Assembly: GCA_903919925.1 (NCBI GenBank)
Contig: CAIXKO010000668.1
Coordinates: 1-32,988 of the forward strand
Direction of reading: 5' to 3'
Length of the DNA: 32,988 nt
DNA from: an uncultured Bacteroidota bacterium
GTDB taxonomy: Bacteria; Bacteroidota; Bacteroidia; Bacteroidales; UBA12481
Below the pieces are notes generated by a model. The model was not told where the DNA came from, made no database searches, and saw nothing but the letters and a program-made list of their open reading frames with translations. A program made the position numbers and the translations under genes. This document shows, in pieces, positions 7,957 through 17,195 of this stretch (position 1 is the stretch's first letter; each line of letters opens with the position of its first letter).

Positions 7957-10923
7957 TTATTTCACAACAAACTTTGCTGTCGACTGTTGAGTACCAGCAT
8001 TCATTCTAATGAGGTATGTACCTGCACTGAATTCTGATGCGTTGACAGATAATTCATTGGCACCGGCTGGTTGATTGGAAAGGTTAATCGTTTTTACGAG
8101 TTTGCCTTGCAGATCATAAATCCGGAAGTCGATATTGGAATCGTTTTCAGTGCTGAACCTGATTACTGCAACATCGTTGACAGGATTAGGAACGATACTG
8201 ACATTGATATTGCTCATTTCGGTTAACGGTGACGAAGATGTTCCGCCTTTTGATGCAAAAGTTTCTGAGGTAAAGATTCCGCGTCCGAATGTTGCTGCGT
8301 AAACTATGCCATGATTTTCAATTCCGAATTCGGCATTGTTATCAAACTTCTGCTGACGAAGTTGGAAAACAGGAACGATTTCCATGCCGTTTCTATTCTC
8401 GCTTGACCAAACTGGAGTTTCAGCATAGATATCGGAAGTTGAATAAACACCGTATTCAGTTCCCACCATAACTTCATTATTACTGCGGGTATTGTAAAGA
8501 ACGGAATATACAGGTGCTTGTGGCAGATTACCCTGAATTGGGGTGAAGTTATCGGTTGAATCCTTTGCTGTTGTAGCATTGGTACAACGGTAAATATAAT
8601 TTGGGTTGCCATAATTACCAGTAGAAACCAATACTTTATTGGGGTCTGAAGGATCAACAGCGATACTGGTTACCACCTGAGTGAATGAACCGATAGTGGT
8701 AGTAGTTTCAACGTAAGTAGGAAGACCGGTTTGGCCGTTGAATCCGGTATCAGTATCCATTGTGCTTCTGGTACGGGCATTTTCGAGGTTGGATATTCTG
8801 TAAATCTTGTATTTCTTTTCAGAAGCATCCCAAACTGCACTAAACAGGTGATTACCATCTTTTGAGAATGCCAGTTCAACTACCTGGTCAACGTTAGGAG
8901 CAGTTCCTTGTAAACGTTTTCTAACGATTACTGAGTAAACCTGAGTTTTGTAGGTGTCAAGCCCGCTCAGTGGGTGACGGTTAACCTTAATACCGGCTTG
9001 TCCGTTCTTCCCAAAAGCAACCATAGCCTGATAGGTGTCCTGAATTTTCACTGTATCGCCATTGGCCAAAGGTTTGGAAAGAACTTTGCGGATCGGGAGT
9101 TTCTTAATGAGGCTCTGTCCCACAACTGTTTCACCGGCTGCATAATCGCGATCGGCGATAAAACGAACGGTATCCCATGATTTAACATCATTGAAGCTTT
9201 CCCAAAGGACCATTGGTGAAATCCATGCACCACCGGTACCGGCACCATAATATTCCTGATAAGAAGTTTGTCCTTCAATAACCATCCGACGATGAATAAC
9301 GCCGCCAGGAGTAGTATAATACTTATAGTTAGGATCTAAAGTTGAGATCTCGCAATGACCGCCATGACGGAAGCTAAGGAATTGGGAGAACAAGGCTCCT
9401 GCCCACCAGCTTGCATATTTCGGGTCATTACCCTGGAAGTCCATGGAGAGAATTCCATTATCCATTGAACCTCCCAGAAGTTCTCCTTTTGGGGAGAAGG
9501 CAATGGTCATGAATTGAGTGACATTGTAGTTACGGTTAAGTGTTCTCCATGACAAGCCTTTATTATTTGTAATGGTAACACCGCCACTGGTTCCAACAAA
9601 AACGGTATTGGGATCTTTCTTGCTAAAAACAATTGTATGCTGATCACGATGAACATAGAATCCTCTATTAGCCAATTCCATAGGCTCATCGAGTGTTTGA
9701 CGTTCCCAGCCGGTTTTGTATGACCAGGTATAAATATCTTTTCCACCGATCATGATAAAGCCAGGATTTGACGGGTCAACATCCAGGGCGCAAGCATAGT
9801 TACCTTCAGAACCGAGGGGCTGAAAGTTTCCAGATCCACCAGGGCCGATAACAGACCATGTTAAGCCTTTATCTTTAGATTGATAGATATTGCTCATCGG
9901 GTAACCGGTGATAACGGTTCCGGATTTAGTGGTACCAACGGCAACACAATAGGCGTAATTTGCATCGCTCGGGGCGAAAGCGAACATCATGCGTGAAACA
10001 TCTTTATCCTGAATCAGCTTGTTCTTGAGCCCGTCAACTGCGGAAACTCTGTTGAAAGACCCTGGAGTTCCATTTGCTGACAGGTAGGCAATGTTACCAA
10101 CAGAAGTAAGAACGGTTCCATCGGAGGCAACTTTAACATCGTAAGCAATTGCAGTTATTTCAGGCATTGGGTTTGACCATGACTGACCAGCATCGGTTGA
10201 AACGCGAAGACCTTTGGTAGTTGCTGCATAAAGTTTTGAAGCGTTTGTTGGGTCAGCAGCCAGTGCATAAACCAGAACGAAAGCAGCTTTTGAGTCATCA
10301 CTTGACCAGGTGGATTCCAGTCGGCTAAACGAAACACCATGGTCGGTGGATTTCCAGATTCCTTGTCCAAGAATCCCGATATGGGCATCTTGAGCAATTC
10401 CTGTTACAATAGCTGGCCCTTCACCGGTGCCGAAATAGATATCTCCGTTAGAGGCCTGGCAGATGGAGGACACAGCCAGATTCTCGAAAAGTTCACCGGA
10501 AGCTGTTTTAGTTTTTTCCCAGGAAGTTCCGCCAGTCGTTGTTCTCCACAAACCTCCGCTAACGCTGCCTGCAAAACAAACATCAGCATTGTCCTTGTCA
10601 ATCAGGAAAGCGCGGGTACGACCACCAACGTTATTGGGGCCAACCTCGGTCCATGACATGTTAAGGGAGTTGCCGCCTTTAAGGTTTAGGGCTTTAACTT
10701 GTTCCTGAGCCCTAACGATATCAGCAATGTTAACCGTACCTGAGTATTGGTTAACCCGACGGGCATTAAGCCAGTTAGCTGGGTTCATAGGGTCAAGATC
10801 TTTGACGGTTTGATTCCCGTCGCCAGTAAGCTGGATCTTCCCTGCTCCGGCTACCTGGCCAAAGGCGGTGAATCCAACGGATAAAACAAGAGCAAGAGCA
10901 AAGAGTAAATGTTTGTTTTTCAT
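7957..10923 (-). CDS. Secreted BNR/sortilin-like beta-propeller protein with T9SS sorting domain
   Basis: A 988-residue exported protein with an N-terminal signal peptide (MKNKHLLFALALVLSVGFTAFG). Most of it is beta-propeller repeat of the BNR/VPS10 kind. Recurrent blades include GGLWRTTTGGTSWE, GIWKSTDHGVSF, LRVSTDAGQSW, IYQSKDKGLTW, VTITNNKGLSWRTL and NEVMVGTEYGVYST. The last roughly 80 residues are a type A T9SS C-terminal domain: SIVPNPVNDVAVIRF, FRIYDLQGKLV and FSAGTYLIRM, ending KFVVK. It should cross the inner membrane by Sec and the outer membrane by T9SS, and then be surface-attached or released. No glycosidase catalytic residues are evident, so binding or adhesion is as likely as catalysis. 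It has its own promoter and terminator. Confidence 0.92.
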   Translation of the reverse strand: MKNKHLLFALALVLSVGFTAFGQVAGAGKIQLTGDGNQTVKDLDPMNPANWLNARRVNQYSGTVNIADIVRAQEQVKALNLKGGNSLNMSWTEVGPNNVGGRTRAFLIDKDNADVCFAGSVSGGLWRTTTGGTSWEKTKTASGELFENLAVSSICQASNGDIYFGTGEGPAIVTGIAQDAHIGILGQGIWKSTDHGVSFSRLESTWSSDDSKAAFVLVYALAADPTNASKLYAATTKGLRVSTDAGQSWSNPMPEITAIAYDVKVASDGTVLTSVGNIAYLSANGTPGSFNRVSAVDGLKNKLIQDKDVSRMMFAFAPSDANYAYCVAVGTTKSGTVITGYPMSNIYQSKDKGLTWSVIGPGGSGNFQPLGSEGNYACALDVDPSNPGFIMIGGKDIYTWSYKTGWERQTLDEPMELANRGFYVHRDQHTIVFSKKDPNTVFVGTSGGVTITNNKGLSWRTLNRNYNVTQFMTIAFSPKGELLGGSMDNGILSMDFQGNDPKYASWWAGALFSQFLSFRHGGHCEISTLDPNYKYYTTPGGVIHRRMVIEGQTSYQEYYGAGTGGAWISPMVLWESFNDVKSWDTVRFIADRDYAAGETVVGQSLIKKLPIRKVLSKPLANGDTVKIQDTYQAMVAFGKNGQAGIKVNRHPLSGLDTYKTQVYSVIVRKRLQGTAPNVDQVVELAFSKDGNHLFSAVWDASEKKYKIYRISNLENARTRSTMDTDTGFNGQTGLPTYVETTTTIGSFTQVVTSIAVDPSDPNKVLVSTGNYGNPNYIYRCTNATTAKDSTDNFTPIQGNLPQAPVYSVLYNTRSNNEVMVGTEYGVYSTSDIYAETPVWSSENRNGMEIVPVFQLRQQKFDNNAEFGIENHGIVYAATFGRGIFTSETFASKGGTSSSPLTEMSNINVSIVPNPVNDVAVIRFSTENDSNIDFRIYDLQGKLVKTINLSNQPAGANELSVNASEFSAGTYLIRMNAGTQQSTAKFVVK

Positions 10924-10946
10924 AATCTTAAAATTTCAATAAAAGT

Positions 10947-10963
10947 GCAGGTCGCCCTGCGAC
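10947..10963 (-). other. Overlapping hairpins in the leader of the T9SS cargo gene
   Basis: The 17 bp contain two 5-bp stems that cannot form together: GCAGG/CCTGC (10947-10960) and GTCGC/GCGAC (10951-10963). They fall in the predicted leader of the gene starting at 10923. A regulatory role is only a guess. Confidence 0.25.
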
Positions 10964-10972
10964 TATAGGCTC

Positions 10973-11002
10973 TAAAAATACAAAAAAAATGAATATTTCA
11001 AA
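10973..11002 (-). promoter_or_regulatory. Promoter of the T9SS cargo gene
   Basis: On minus: TTTG (11002-10999), an 18-bp spacer, then TATTTTTA (10980-10973), seven of eight to TAnnTTTG. It overlaps the end of the upstream gene region and gives a leader of about 40-45 nt. Confidence 0.6.
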
Positions 11003-11011
11003 AAATGGGGA

Positions 11012-11797
11012 CTATTTTTGAAGGCGGGCATCGATTACCTTACCAAATCGATAGCTCGCGAACAGGGTAAAAAATAATTGCCGGTTATCTTCAGTTGCCA
11101 AAATTGGCAATTTTTTAAGAAATCCTTCAATCTGAATTCCCCCTTCAAGTGCATGTACCAGCCGGTCCTCTGAACTATACTCAAAGCTAAGGCCGAGACG
11201 GGTGTAAAAACCAGGAACTATGCCCAATTCGTTCATCCCGGTAAAAAATGACTCCCGATCAAAAATGTCATAAACACTTTGCATATAATCAGGATCAAAA
11301 AGCGATTTTTCCCAGGTTAACTCCATTGTCGATTGGTTAAATCCTGTTACCTTTTGGTAATAAACAGGTTTCAAAAGGGCGAAAGAAACTCCGCCGCCAA
11401 CAAAGGACCGTACTGATATCCCTCCCTGATCAAATTTGCTGAACAATTCTTTCTGATATCCGGTTCCTATCCGGATTGAAAAAGCCTCATTCGTTTTACC
11501 GAATACGTATGACCGGCCCCAGCCACCTTTATAAGGACTCTGGCTTTTGATTTCCTTTGGGTGGCGGATGGAAGCAAAATCACCGTCAAAGATCAGGCTG
11601 CTGAAAGCATTTATCCGTTTGTTATAACGATAATTCAGACCCCAGCCGTTAGAATTCAAACCTCCCGACCAGGATTTCTCATTCCGGAAAAACACTTTCT
11701 CTTGCTTATCAATCTCGCCCTGTGAATAACCATCGACAAAAATGGCAAAGAACACTAGTAAAGACAAAGGAAGTAATCTGTTGAGCATAAATCTCAT
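11012..11797 (-). CDS. Predicted outer-membrane beta-barrel protein, unknown function
   Basis: A 261-residue protein with a signal peptide ending near VDGYSQG (residues 20-26). The mature part is made of alternating aromatic and polar beta-strand patterns (GWGLNYRYNKRINAFSS, FSIRIGTGYQKELF, LFFTLFASYRFGK), as in small outer-membrane barrels. I do not recognise a named family. The start could be ATG 11797 or ATG 11788. The promoter at 11808-11838 leaves only a few bases before 11797, so 11788 is plausible. It lies between the T9SS plug gene and a T9SS cargo gene, all on minus. Confidence 0.7.
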   Translation of the reverse strand: MRFMLNRLLPLSLLVFFAIFVDGYSQGEIDKQEKVFFRNEKSWSGGLNSNGWGLNYRYNKRINAFSSLIFDGDFASIRHPKEIKSQSPYKGGWGRSYVFGKTNEAFSIRIGTGYQKELFSKFDQGGISVRSFVGGGVSFALLKPVYYQKVTGFNQSTMELTWEKSLFDPDYMQSVYDIFDRESFFTGMNELGIVPGFYTRLGLSFEYSSEDRLVHALEGGIQIEGFLKKLPILATEDNRQLFFTLFASYRFGKVIDARLQK

Positions 11798-11807
11798 CCT
11801 GCTTTTG

Positions 11808-11838
11808 CAAAAGTAATAAAAAACCTAATCCTGAGAAA
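11808..11838 (-). promoter_or_regulatory. Promoter of the predicted outer-membrane protein gene
   Basis: On minus: TTTC (11838-11835), a 19-bp spacer, then a perfect TACTTTTG (11815-11808). It ends at the stop codon of the upstream plug gene, so the downstream gene can be expressed on its own. Confidence 0.6.
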
Positions 11839-13170
11839 TTATTCTTTCGCCCCTTTAACGGAATTCGAAATTCCAACTCCTACAAGGCGATCAAACCTTT
11901 CCCTGATATCGCGGTAGTATACAAATATATAATAGTCGTTCTCAGTTTCATAATAATTTCCATCAATTTCAGAAAGGTTAACCTTTTTGCTCAAACTGTT
12001 TACCGTTGCATAATTATAATTGTAGTAACCCTGTTTAAGTAGCATATCAATCTCATAACCTCCTATTGAAGGATTGTAGGTGCATTGGTTACCGGATCCT
12101 GGTTTCCATGAGGTAAATGATCCGATAAGAAAAACATCGCAGTCGGGAAGAAGATCACCCATGTGCAAGGTAAAATGAACCTTAACATAATCAGCTTCTA
12201 TGTCGGAGTCGAACGCATCATCCCACTTTACCAGATATTGACCATTTATATCTTCCTGAAAATCATAGGATGCGGATGCTTTTGGCTTACCAGGAAGAAG
12301 ATACACGTTTTTCAATGGTCGTTCAAAACGAATTTCCTTTATCCGGTCGGAATTGTATTTCAAGCTTTTTGTATCGAAATGCCGGAACTCACTGCCTCCC
12401 TGGAACAAATTCTCTTCCTCATAATTGTAAACCAGCTCGCCCGGTTGTATGTATTTGGGCAGCAAGTCGGTAATCGGGTTTGTCCAATTCAGGTTTTGGT
12501 AAAGGGTAACTTTAAAATTCCGCCGGGGGTCATTGGGTTGCAATTGCTGATAATTGACAGTGAAATCAACTTCTTGTGCTGTAGAAAGATATTTAACATT
12601 ATCGGTACGGTGAACATCTGATGTGATTTGAACAACCGGATCCACAATGAAAAACCGTCGGGTGAGAACGGGTTGTTCCTGATCGTAATCTTTATAAACA
12701 AACAAAAGATAATTTCCCGGGATTTTGAGTTGTACATCCTGATTTGGGAGTGTAAGACGGTAATGTTTATAGTTCTGGAGGGTATTGCGGGAATACCGGT
12801 AATCACGTATTTCGTTTTCGGGCAGGCCCATCAGATATTCAGTATTTACCAGGTCAGAAGGTTCCCATTCTGCCGTACAATGGATCAACGTATATATATA
12901 GTGAGATGTTTCTTCAGCAATATCATCAAACTCCAGAATCAGGGAAGAGGTATCCCGCAGGTTTCGTATCGGGGGTGCGAGCTTCCAACCCGACCGATAC
13001 ATCTCGATCGTAAATATATTGTCGATATATTTTTGATCCTCGTAAATGATTTTTTCGGTTATCGTGGAAGTTCTTTTCTCATGTGTAAACAATTCCCACC
13101 GGGGAGTGTTAAGAGCTTCACAATTAAGAATTGCAAAGATTGATATACCTACATAAATAAATCTCTTCAT
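11839..13170 (-). CDS. DUF5103 protein, T9SS plug-type
   Basis: A 443-residue protein of the DUF5103 family; a member (Plug) closes the periplasmic side of the SprA translocon in Flavobacterium (established for the family). Visible signatures: a signal peptide from MKRFIYVGISIF; SGWKLAPPIRNL, LILEFDDIAEE and YTLIHCTAEWEPSDL near the N-terminus; NYLLFVYKD; and a C-terminal immunoglobulin-like segment with DVFLIGSFTSWKP and YYNYNYATV, which resembles early-set folds. The frame opens 7 codons earlier at 13191, but that lies inside the promoter region, so ATG 13170 is preferred. It is divergent from nqrA and upstream of two cell-envelope genes on the same strand. Confidence 0.88.
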   Translation of the reverse strand: MKRFIYVGISIFAILNCEALNTPRWELFTHEKRTSTITEKIIYEDQKYIDNIFTIEMYRSGWKLAPPIRNLRDTSSLILEFDDIAEETSHYIYTLIHCTAEWEPSDLVNTEYLMGLPENEIRDYRYSRNTLQNYKHYRLTLPNQDVQLKIPGNYLLFVYKDYDQEQPVLTRRFFIVDPVVQITSDVHRTDNVKYLSTAQEVDFTVNYQQLQPNDPRRNFKVTLYQNLNWTNPITDLLPKYIQPGELVYNYEEENLFQGGSEFRHFDTKSLKYNSDRIKEIRFERPLKNVYLLPGKPKASASYDFQEDINGQYLVKWDDAFDSDIEADYVKVHFTLHMGDLLPDCDVFLIGSFTSWKPGSGNQCTYNPSIGGYEIDMLLKQGYYNYNYATVNSLSKKVNLSEIDGNYYETENDYYIFVYYRDIRERFDRLVGVGISNSVKGAKE

Positions 13171-13192
13171 ATTGTTATCATGGAAACACAAA

Positions 13193-13220
13193 AAAGATAT
13201 TTTTGCCCGATACTTTCAAA
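13193..13220. promoter_or_regulatory. Overlapping divergent promoter elements between plug gene and nqrA
   Basis: On plus, TATTTTTG at 13198-13205 is a perfect TAnnTTTG box about 30 bp before the nqrA ATG at 13236; its -33 element is unclear (TTG at 13172-13174, spacing long). On minus, TATCTTTT (13200-13193) with TTTG (13220-13217) could serve the plug gene, spacing 16 bp. The boxes interlock, so the two directions may compete. This supports the shorter starts chosen for both genes. Confidence 0.45.
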
Positions 13221-13235
13221 AAATATGCCATTGAC

Positions 13236-14597
13236 ATGTCAAAGGTAATCAAAATCAAGCGAGGGTTAGACATCCGACTAAAGGGAGCTGCCGGAAAGAT
13301 GATTTCCCAACACGGAAAATCAGATTTATATGCAGTAAAACCAACAGATTTTAAAGGGATTGACCCCAGAATCCTGGTAAAAGCAGGCCAGGAAGTTTTG
13401 GCTGGAACGCCATTATTTTGTGATAAGGTGCATCCTGAGATCGTGATTGTTTCACCGGTGAGCGGTACAGTAGAAGAAATTCTTCGCGGCGAGCGCAGGA
13501 AACTCCTCGACGTTGTGGTTAAATCCGGCTCAAACCCGGGTTTTGAACCCTTACATAAGGGAGATCCGGGATCGATGGATGCAAGTTCCATTCGGGACCA
13601 GATCCTCAAATCAGGGTTATGGCCGTCACTCATTCAACGGCCTTACGGTATTGTTGCCAAGCCATCTGATACGCCAAGAGCCATTTTTATTTCATCTTTT
13701 GACTCGGCTCCGCTGGCTCCTGATTACGAATTTATCCTGAAGGATGATGCAAAGGCATTTGCGACAGGCGTAAAAGCGATGCAAAAGCTAACTTCCGGGA
13801 AGGTGCATATCGGACTGGGCTCCAAAAAGGAGCCATCTAAAGTATTTGCCAACCTGGATGGCGTTGATTACCATTTGTTCAGCGGCCCGCATCCTTCAGG
13901 GAATGCTGGCATTCAAATTCATCATGTTGCCCCGGTTAATAAGGGAGAAGTGGTGTGGACAGTTACTCCGCAATTGGTTGCACTGATTGGTAAAACATTC
14001 CTTCTTGGCAAATTGGACAGTACCTGGACTTTTGCCCTGGCAGGGAGCTATGTTAAAGAGCCCAGATACGTGAAGGGTATACGGGGAATGGCGATTGGAC
14101 CCGTGATTTCGGGCCAGTTAATTGCTCAAGACCTCGAACCGAGGATCATCAGCGGCAATGTTCTCACCGGCAGTAACATCGGAAAAGGCGGATACCTTGG
14201 CTTTTACGATTCGGTGGTGACCATTATTCCGGAAGGTAATTATTTTGATCTTTTTGGCTGGGCCATGCCGGGTATCAATAAATTCAGTGCTTCACGATCA
14301 TTTCTCAGCTCATTGTTACCAGGGAAATCGTGGGAAATTGATACCAACCTGAAAGGGGGACACCGGGCCTTTGTAATGACCGGTCAGTATGAAAAAGTTT
14401 TTCCTATGGATATCTATCCGGTTCATCTGCTGAAAGCGGCACTTATCGGAGATATTGATAAAATGGAACAGCTGGGAATTTATGAGGTAATTGAAGAAGA
14501 CATGGCGCTGTGTGAATTTGTGTGTACTTCGAAAACCGAGGTGCAGGAAATTTTGCGCACGGGGTTGGATCTGATTCGCAAAGAAATGAGTGTATAA
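13236..14597 (+). CDS. nqrA: Na+-translocating NADH:quinone reductase subunit A
   Basis: The 453-residue peripheral cytoplasmic subunit of Na+-NQR, which lies against the membrane subunits and has been linked to quinone binding. It starts MSKVIKIKRGLDIRLKGAA, typical of the family, and contains a biotinyl/lipoyl-like segment (AVKPTDFKGIDPRILVKAGQEVLAGTPLF with SGTVEEI, about 32-80), HPSGNAGIQIHH, and LLKAALIGDIDKMEQLGIYEV near the end. The frame extends to 13203, but that point is inside the -7 box, so ATG 13236 is chosen. It is the first gene of nqrABCDEF. Confidence 0.96.
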   Translation: MSKVIKIKRGLDIRLKGAAGKMISQHGKSDLYAVKPTDFKGIDPRILVKAGQEVLAGTPLFCDKVHPEIVIVSPVSGTVEEILRGERRKLLDVVVKSGSNPGFEPLHKGDPGSMDASSIRDQILKSGLWPSLIQRPYGIVAKPSDTPRAIFISSFDSAPLAPDYEFILKDDAKAFATGVKAMQKLTSGKVHIGLGSKKEPSKVFANLDGVDYHLFSGPHPSGNAGIQIHHVAPVNKGEVVWTVTPQLVALIGKTFLLGKLDSTWTFALAGSYVKEPRYVKGIRGMAIGPVISGQLIAQDLEPRIISGNVLTGSNIGKGGYLGFYDSVVTIIPEGNYFDLFGWAMPGINKFSASRSFLSSLLPGKSWEIDTNLKGGHRAFVMTGQYEKVFPMDIYPVHLLKAALIGDIDKMEQLGIYEVIEEDMALCEFVCTSKTEVQEILRTGLDLIRKEMSV

Positions 14598-14627
14598 ATG
14601 ACGCTGAATAAAGAATAGAAGAGTACA

Positions 14628-15800
14628 ATGAAAGCAAATAAACTAAGGCAATTAGTCGACCGGGTGAAACCTCAATTTCAGAAGGGGGGGAAGCTGGCCA
14701 AGTTGCATTCTACATTTGATGCATTTGAAAGTTTCCTTTTTGTTCCCGACAGGGTCACCACTAACGGCGCGCACATACGCGATAGCATCGATCTGAAAAG
14801 AACGATGACAGTTGTGATTCTGGCCCTGCTTCCGGCATTGTTTTTTGGTATGCTGAACACTGGATTCCAGCATTTTCTGTCAATTGGTAAGGAAGTAGCT
14901 TTCTTTTCGTGGGAGGGATTATGGTTTGGTTTCCTTAAGGTATTCCCGATTATTGTAGTGTCGTACGTTACCGGTTTGGGTATTGAATTCATTTTTGCTC
15001 AGGTAAAGGGGCATGAAGTGAATGAGGGATTCCTGGTCAGCGGCATGCTGATTCCGCTTATTATGCCGGTTGATGTTCCATTGTGGATGGTAGCCCTTGC
15101 TACTGCCTTTGCCGTTGTTTTTGGGAAAGAGGTATTCGGAGGCACCGGGATGAATGTTTTTAACCCGGCGCTCCTTTCACGTGTGTTTCTTTTCTTTGCC
15201 TACCCTGCTTTTATGACCGGAGATAAGATTTGGATAGCCGGATTAACCAAGGGGCAGGGAGTTGTTGATGGTTTCAGCGGGGCCACTCCTTTGGGTGAAG
15301 CAGCTGCTGGTCATATAGATAAGATGCCGAAATTTTTAGATATGTTCCTGGGCACGATCCCAGGATCTATCGGAGAAACCTCTACACTGGCCATTCTCAT
15401 TGGTGCAGTGATACTCGTTGCTACCGGCATCGGATCATGGAAAATCATGGTTTCGGTGGTTGCCGGCGGATTATTCATGGGCGGTATTCTAAACCTGTGG
15501 GGAGCAAATTCTTATATGCAGGTTCCTTTTTATTATCATCTGGTAATGGGTGGTTTTGCTTTTGGTGCCGTTTTCATGGCTACTGATCCGGTTACCGGTG
15601 CCCAAACAGAAAGAGGCAAGTGGATTTACGGGTTCTTTATCGGATTAATGTCCATTTTGATCCGGGTAGTGAACCCTGCATACCCTGAAGGCGTGATGCT
15701 TGCAATTTTATTAATGAACATTTTTGCGCCTTTGATCGATCATTTTGTGGTTCAGTCGAATATCAATCGTCGATTGAAACGAATACCGGCAAAAGTTTGA
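14628..15800 (+). CDS. nqrB: Na+-translocating NADH:quinone reductase subunit B
   Basis: The 390-residue integral membrane subunit of the NqrB/RnfD family. It carries a covalent FMN and, in the known structures, riboflavin; it forms the main Na+ path. The FMN attachment motif DGFSGAT ends at Thr220, the expected substrate of ApbE. The many helices include TMTVVILALLPALFFGML (59-76), FPIIVVSYVTGLGIEFIF, FVFGKEVFGG-type loops (VVFGKEVFGGTGMNVFNPAL, about 163-182) and MATDPVTGAQ. A 30-bp gap separates it from nqrA and 19 bp from nqrC. Confidence 0.97.
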   Translation: MKANKLRQLVDRVKPQFQKGGKLAKLHSTFDAFESFLFVPDRVTTNGAHIRDSIDLKRTMTVVILALLPALFFGMLNTGFQHFLSIGKEVAFFSWEGLWFGFLKVFPIIVVSYVTGLGIEFIFAQVKGHEVNEGFLVSGMLIPLIMPVDVPLWMVALATAFAVVFGKEVFGGTGMNVFNPALLSRVFLFFAYPAFMTGDKIWIAGLTKGQGVVDGFSGATPLGEAAAGHIDKMPKFLDMFLGTIPGSIGETSTLAILIGAVILVATGIGSWKIMVSVVAGGLFMGGILNLWGANSYMQVPFYYHLVMGGFAFGAVFMATDPVTGAQTERGKWIYGFFIGLMSILIRVVNPAYPEGVMLAILLMNIFAPLIDHFVVQSNINRRLKRIPAKV

Positions 15801-15819
15801 ACCCTAAAAACTATCTGTC

Positions 15820-16542
15820 ATGAATAAAAGCAATACATACATATATATATACTCAACTGTGATGGTTGTGCTGGTTGCCGCTCTGCTCGCACTGGCAGCA
15901 ACGGTTTTGAAGCCTTTCCAACTGAAAAACCTGGAGATTGCTAAAAAACTGGAGATTCTCCATTCGGTAGATAAAGGATGGGACACCGGAACAGTGGATA
16001 ATAAAACTAAATATGTTGAATCGGAGTATGATAAGTATATTACTCAAACCTTTGTATTAAATCCGGCAGGGGATACCCTTTCCAATGTGGATGCTTTTAC
16101 GCTGGAAGCGGCGGTTGAAATGAAAAAAGATTCGACCGAAAGAGCTTACGCTGTTTTTCTTTGCAAAAAAGATGACGGCTCAACCAATTACATCTTTCCT
16201 GTTCTGGGTAAAGGGTTATGGGGTCCTATCTGGGGTTATGTTGCTATCGCTGCTGACATGAACACCATTACCGGAGTGTTTTTCGATCATCAGGGGGAAA
16301 CTCCCGGATTAGGAGCCGAAATAAATACCCGCTTATTTCAAAATCAGTTTGTGAATAAAAAGATTTTTGATGAAGCCGGGACTTTTACCTCCGTGAAAGT
16401 TTTAAAGAGCAATGAACCCAAAATTCCGGATCATTCTGTTGATGCGATTTCCGGTGGTACCATTACGAGTAAGGGCCTTGAAGCCACTATTTTCGATAGC
16501 ATGAAGAACTATCTTAATTTCTTAAAAAAGCAAAAACAATAA
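15820..16542 (+). CDS. nqrC: Na+-translocating NADH:quinone reductase subunit C
   Basis: The 240-residue single-helix subunit with a periplasmic FMN-binding domain. The helix is about residues 11-31 (STVMVVLVAALLALAATVL). The flavinylation motif is DAISGGT with Thr214, followed by ITS; here GGT replaces the GAT seen in NqrB. GKGLWGPIWGYVA and FFDHQGETPGLGAEI are the conserved FMN-domain motifs. A short TA run lies in the first codons. The gap to nqrD is 3 bp, so translation is likely coupled. Confidence 0.97.
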   Translation: MNKSNTYIYIYSTVMVVLVAALLALAATVLKPFQLKNLEIAKKLEILHSVDKGWDTGTVDNKTKYVESEYDKYITQTFVLNPAGDTLSNVDAFTLEAAVEMKKDSTERAYAVFLCKKDDGSTNYIFPVLGKGLWGPIWGYVAIAADMNTITGVFFDHQGETPGLGAEINTRLFQNQFVNKKIFDEAGTFTSVKVLKSNEPKIPDHSVDAISGGTITSKGLEATIFDSMKNYLNFLKKQKQ

Positions 16543-16545
16543 TAT

Positions 16546-17184
16546 ATGAGCCAATTGTTTTCATCAAAGAACCTAAAGCTCCTGACCAATCCTTTGAATA
16601 TGGAGAACCCGATCACCGTTCAGGTACTCGGGATTTGCTCAGCGCTCGCGGTAACAGTCAAGATGAAGCCTGCCTTTGTAATGGCTTTATCGGTAACTGT
16701 AGTGACAGCTTTCTCAAACCTGATTATCTCTGCTTTGCGCAAAGGCATACCAGGAAGGATAAGAATCATTGTTCAACTGGTTGTTGTTGCAGCATTGGTA
16801 ATCATTGTTGATCAGCTGTTAAGAGCATTTGTTTACGATGTTAGTAAACAGTTATCCGTTTTTGTAGGGTTGATTATTACCAATTGCATCCTGATGGGAC
16901 GCCTGGAGGCATTTGCCATGGCCAACAAGCCATGGGAATCCTTTATTGACGGAATTGGAAACGGATTGGGTTATGGCTGGATATTGATCGGCATCTCTTT
17001 CCTTCGCGAATTGCTTGGATCAGGAACAGTTTGGGGGTATCCCATTATGGAAAAACTGGGGGTATATGCCACAGGATATGTGAATAACGGAGTGATGATT
17101 ATGCCGCCGATGGCTTTAATTCTCGTGGGGGTAATTATCTGGATACAACGCAGCCGTAACAAGAATCTTATTGAATCGAAATAA
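16546..17184 (+). CDS. nqrD: Na+-translocating NADH:quinone reductase subunit D
   Basis: A 212-residue membrane subunit with about six helices and the NqrD/RnfE motifs: [14 protein letters not shown] (Cys31), [14 protein letters not shown] (Cys114), and [17 protein letters not shown]. In solved Na+-NQR structures the paired cysteines of NqrD and NqrE hold an intramembrane 2Fe-2S cluster; both Cys positions are present here. It sits 3 bp after nqrC and 11 bp before nqrE. Confidence 0.97.
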   Translation: MSQLFSSKNLKLLTNPLNMENPITVQVLGICSALAVTVKMKPAFVMALSVTVVTAFSNLIISALRKGIPGRIRIIVQLVVVAALVIIVDQLLRAFVYDVSKQLSVFVGLIITNCILMGRLEAFAMANKPWESFIDGIGNGLGYGWILIGISFLRELLGSGTVWGYPIMEKLGVYATGYVNNGVMIMPPMALILVGVIIWIQRSRNKNLIESK

Positions 17185-17195
17185 TACCAGGAGAT

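Noticed and set aside
12163-13143. Long plus-strand frames opposite the plug gene
   Set aside because: Antisense shadows of a clear DUF5103 gene; their translations lack protein-like features.
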